Shown here in pieces: positions 4,739 through 5,931 of a stretch of 5,931 nt of DNA (position 1 is the first letter of the stretch; every line of letters begins with the position of its first letter). The notes beneath the pieces were generated by a model. It had not been told where the DNA came from. It ran no database searches and was given only the letters and a program-made list of their open reading frames with translations. Origin of the DNA: Clostridiales bacterium (lineage in GTDB: Bacteria > Bacillota > Clostridia > Lachnospirales > Lachnospiraceae); assembly GCA_020859965.1 (NCBI GenBank), contig JAJBVF010000004.1, positions 1 through 5,931 of the forward strand. Reading direction: 5' to 3'. A program made the position numbers and the translations under genes.

Positions 4739-5931
4739 TCAGTGTTTTTCCGACTCCTCTTTCCTGATCTTAGAGAGCAGCTCATGGATCTTCGCCGTCG
4801 GACTCTCTATATTGCTTAAAGTAGAATCATGATTCAAAGCTTCAATAATAGTGGCCAGAAACTTTGTCATATCCGCCTCCGCATACCACGGCTTTGTCAG
4901 AAGCTCCGGTATCCGGTAATGCAGATTAGTCGTCACCACCTTCGTGATGTACCCTTTTTCGTAATATTCATCAAACTTCTTCAGGCCGTCTGTAAACAGG
5001 CCAAACGTCGTACATACAAATACACGCTTTGCCCCGCGCTCCTTCACCTGTTTCGCGACATCCAGCATACTCTCGCCGGAGGAGATCATATCATCCACGA
5101 CGATCACATCTTTCCCCTCGACGGAGTCTCCCAGGAATTCATGGGCCACGATCGGGTTCTTCCCGTTCACGATGACAGAATAGTCGCGCCGCTTATAAAA
5201 CATTCCCATATCCACGCCGAGAATACCGGAAAAATAGACGGCACGGCTCATCGCGCCTTCATCCGGACTGATAATCATCAGATGGTCATTGTCAATCTGA
5301 AAATCCTCCACATGATCCACCAGCGCCTTCAGGAACTGATAAGTCGGCATAAAAGAGTCGAATCCACTCAGTGGAATCGCATTCTGAACCCGCGGATCAT
5401 GCGCGTCAAAGGTGATAATATTAGTCACACCCATATCCACGAGTTCCTGCAGCGCAAGGGAGCAGTCCAGAGATTCCCGCTTGGAACGCTTGTGCTGCCT
5501 TCCTTCATATAAAAATGGCATCACGACATTAATGCGCTTCGCCTTACCGTTTGCCGCCGAGATAATACGTTTCAGATCCTGAAAATGATTGTCCGGGGAC
5601 ATATGGTTTACATGTCCGCAGACAGTATAAGTCAGGCTGTAATTGCACACATCAACGAGAATGTAAAGATCTGTACCGCGAACGGAGTCATTGATCTGTC
5701 CTTTGCCTTCCCCTGTACCAAAGCGCGGACAACTGCAATCGAGCAGATACGTATCCGCAATATATCCCGGCTGCGAGATGACATTACTGGTCTCCGGATT
5801 CAAAGGACTGTTCTTTCTGGATTCCACCAGACATGCGTCTACTGCCCGGCCAAATTCACGGCATCCTTCCAAAGCTGCAATTTTAAGCGGACCGACAGGC
5901 AGTATCCGATCCAGCGTTTCTAATTCTGTCA
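4739..5931 (-). CDS. prs: Divergent ribose-phosphate pyrophosphokinase (PRPP synthetase), 5' end cut by the window
   Basis: PRPP synthetase moves pyrophosphate from ATP to ribose-5-phosphate, making PRPP for purine, pyrimidine, NAD, histidine and tryptophan synthesis. The 396 complete codons visible are well above the roughly 315 residues of classical Prs. Numbering from the first complete codon: INDSVRGTDLYIL is at 79-91, PFLYEGRQHKR at 138-148 and FDAHDPRVQ at 174-182 (nucleotide-site His). SPDEGA is at 221-226 and the catalytic-loop KRRD at 246-249. The PRPP-binding loop VVDDMISSGES is at 277-287. Compared with the classical SPDHGG and DDIIDTAGT, these motifs are changed but recognisable. 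Reading continues without a stop to 5931, with TELETLDRILPVGPLKIAAL before the TTG codon at 5872, so that TTG is internal and not the start. The cut codon ends in TG and could itself be the ATG. The promoter is outside the window. Confidence 0.9.
   Translation of the reverse strand, partial: TELETLDRILPVGPLKIAALEGCREFGRAVDACLVESRKNSPLNPETSNVISQPGYIADTYLLDCSCPRFGTGEGKGQINDSVRGTDLYILVDVCNYSLTYTVCGHVNHMSPDNHFQDLKRIISAANGKAKRINVVMPFLYEGRQHKRSKRESLDCSLALQELVDMGVTNIITFDAHDPRVQNAIPLSGFDSFMPTYQFLKALVDHVEDFQIDNDHLMIISPDEGAMSRAVYFSGILGVDMGMFYKRRDYSVIVNGKNPIVAHEFLGDSVEGKDVIVVDDMISSGESMLDVAKQVKERGAKRVFVCTTFGLFTDGLKKFDEYYEKGYITKVVTTNLHYRIPELLTKPWYAEADMTKFLATIIEALNHDSTLSNIESPTAKIHELLSKIRKEESEKH

Noticed and set aside
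4824..4835. Perfect 12-base palindrome GAATCATGATTC within prs
   Set aside because: It lies in coding sequence (Asn-His-Asp-Ser), has no second copy that I noticed, and is plausibly chance.
4795..4850. Possible internal promoter in the 3' end of prs (TTGAAT, 17 bp, CAATAT)
   Set aside because: Only about 4 of 6 and 3 of 6 consensus matches, inside coding sequence; too weak to call.
4829..5512. A 227-codon plus-strand open frame antisense to prs
   Set aside because: It is the shadow of a conserved coding region; the product is His-rich and has no recognisable domain.

Overview
The window looks like an ordinary housekeeping segment from a low-to-mid-GC Firmicute, most likely a Clostridia/Lachnospiraceae-type gut anaerobe. 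This placement is inferred from protein character and gene order (long divergent Prs, PDZ/radical-SAM/DUF512 protein, Der, PlsY, GpsA), not from a search. Five substantial genes lie on the minus strand and are transcribed right to left. They cover nearly the whole window with short gaps; no stretch over 300 bases lacks a gene.

In transcription order: (1) 5931-4739, a PRPP-synthetase-like protein whose first codons lie beyond the right edge; (2) 4703-4669, a GC-rich hairpin with a T tract, preceded by a second small hairpin, in the 76-bp gap; (3) 4662-3259, a PDZ/radical-SAM/DUF512 protein of unknown function; (4) 3176-1848, the double-GTPase ribosome assembly factor Der; (5) 1847-1197, the membrane acyltransferase PlsY, whose ATG directly abuts the der stop codon; (6) 1166-159, NAD(P)-dependent glycerol-3-phosphate dehydrogenase GpsA. 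At the left end (160-64) one or two terminator-like hairpins separate gpsA from what appears to be the last 20 codons of a convergent plus-strand gene (1-63).

Functionally, gpsA and plsY form a clear pair: GpsA makes sn-glycerol-3-phosphate from dihydroxyacetone phosphate, and PlsY acylates it to lysophosphatidic acid, the first membrane-lipid intermediate. Der links the cluster to 50S ribosome maturation, and Prs supplies PRPP for nucleotide, NAD and His/Trp synthesis. The cluster therefore joins growth-related nucleotide, ribosome and phospholipid functions. I see no mobile element, CRISPR array, tRNA, rRNA or sign of recent transfer. The observations most worth a second look are an attenuator-like set of mutually exclusive hairpins between prs and the radical-SAM gene, the uncharacterised radical-SAM protein itself beside der, and the divergent active-site motifs of the Prs. 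I did not find evidence for a wholly new system.
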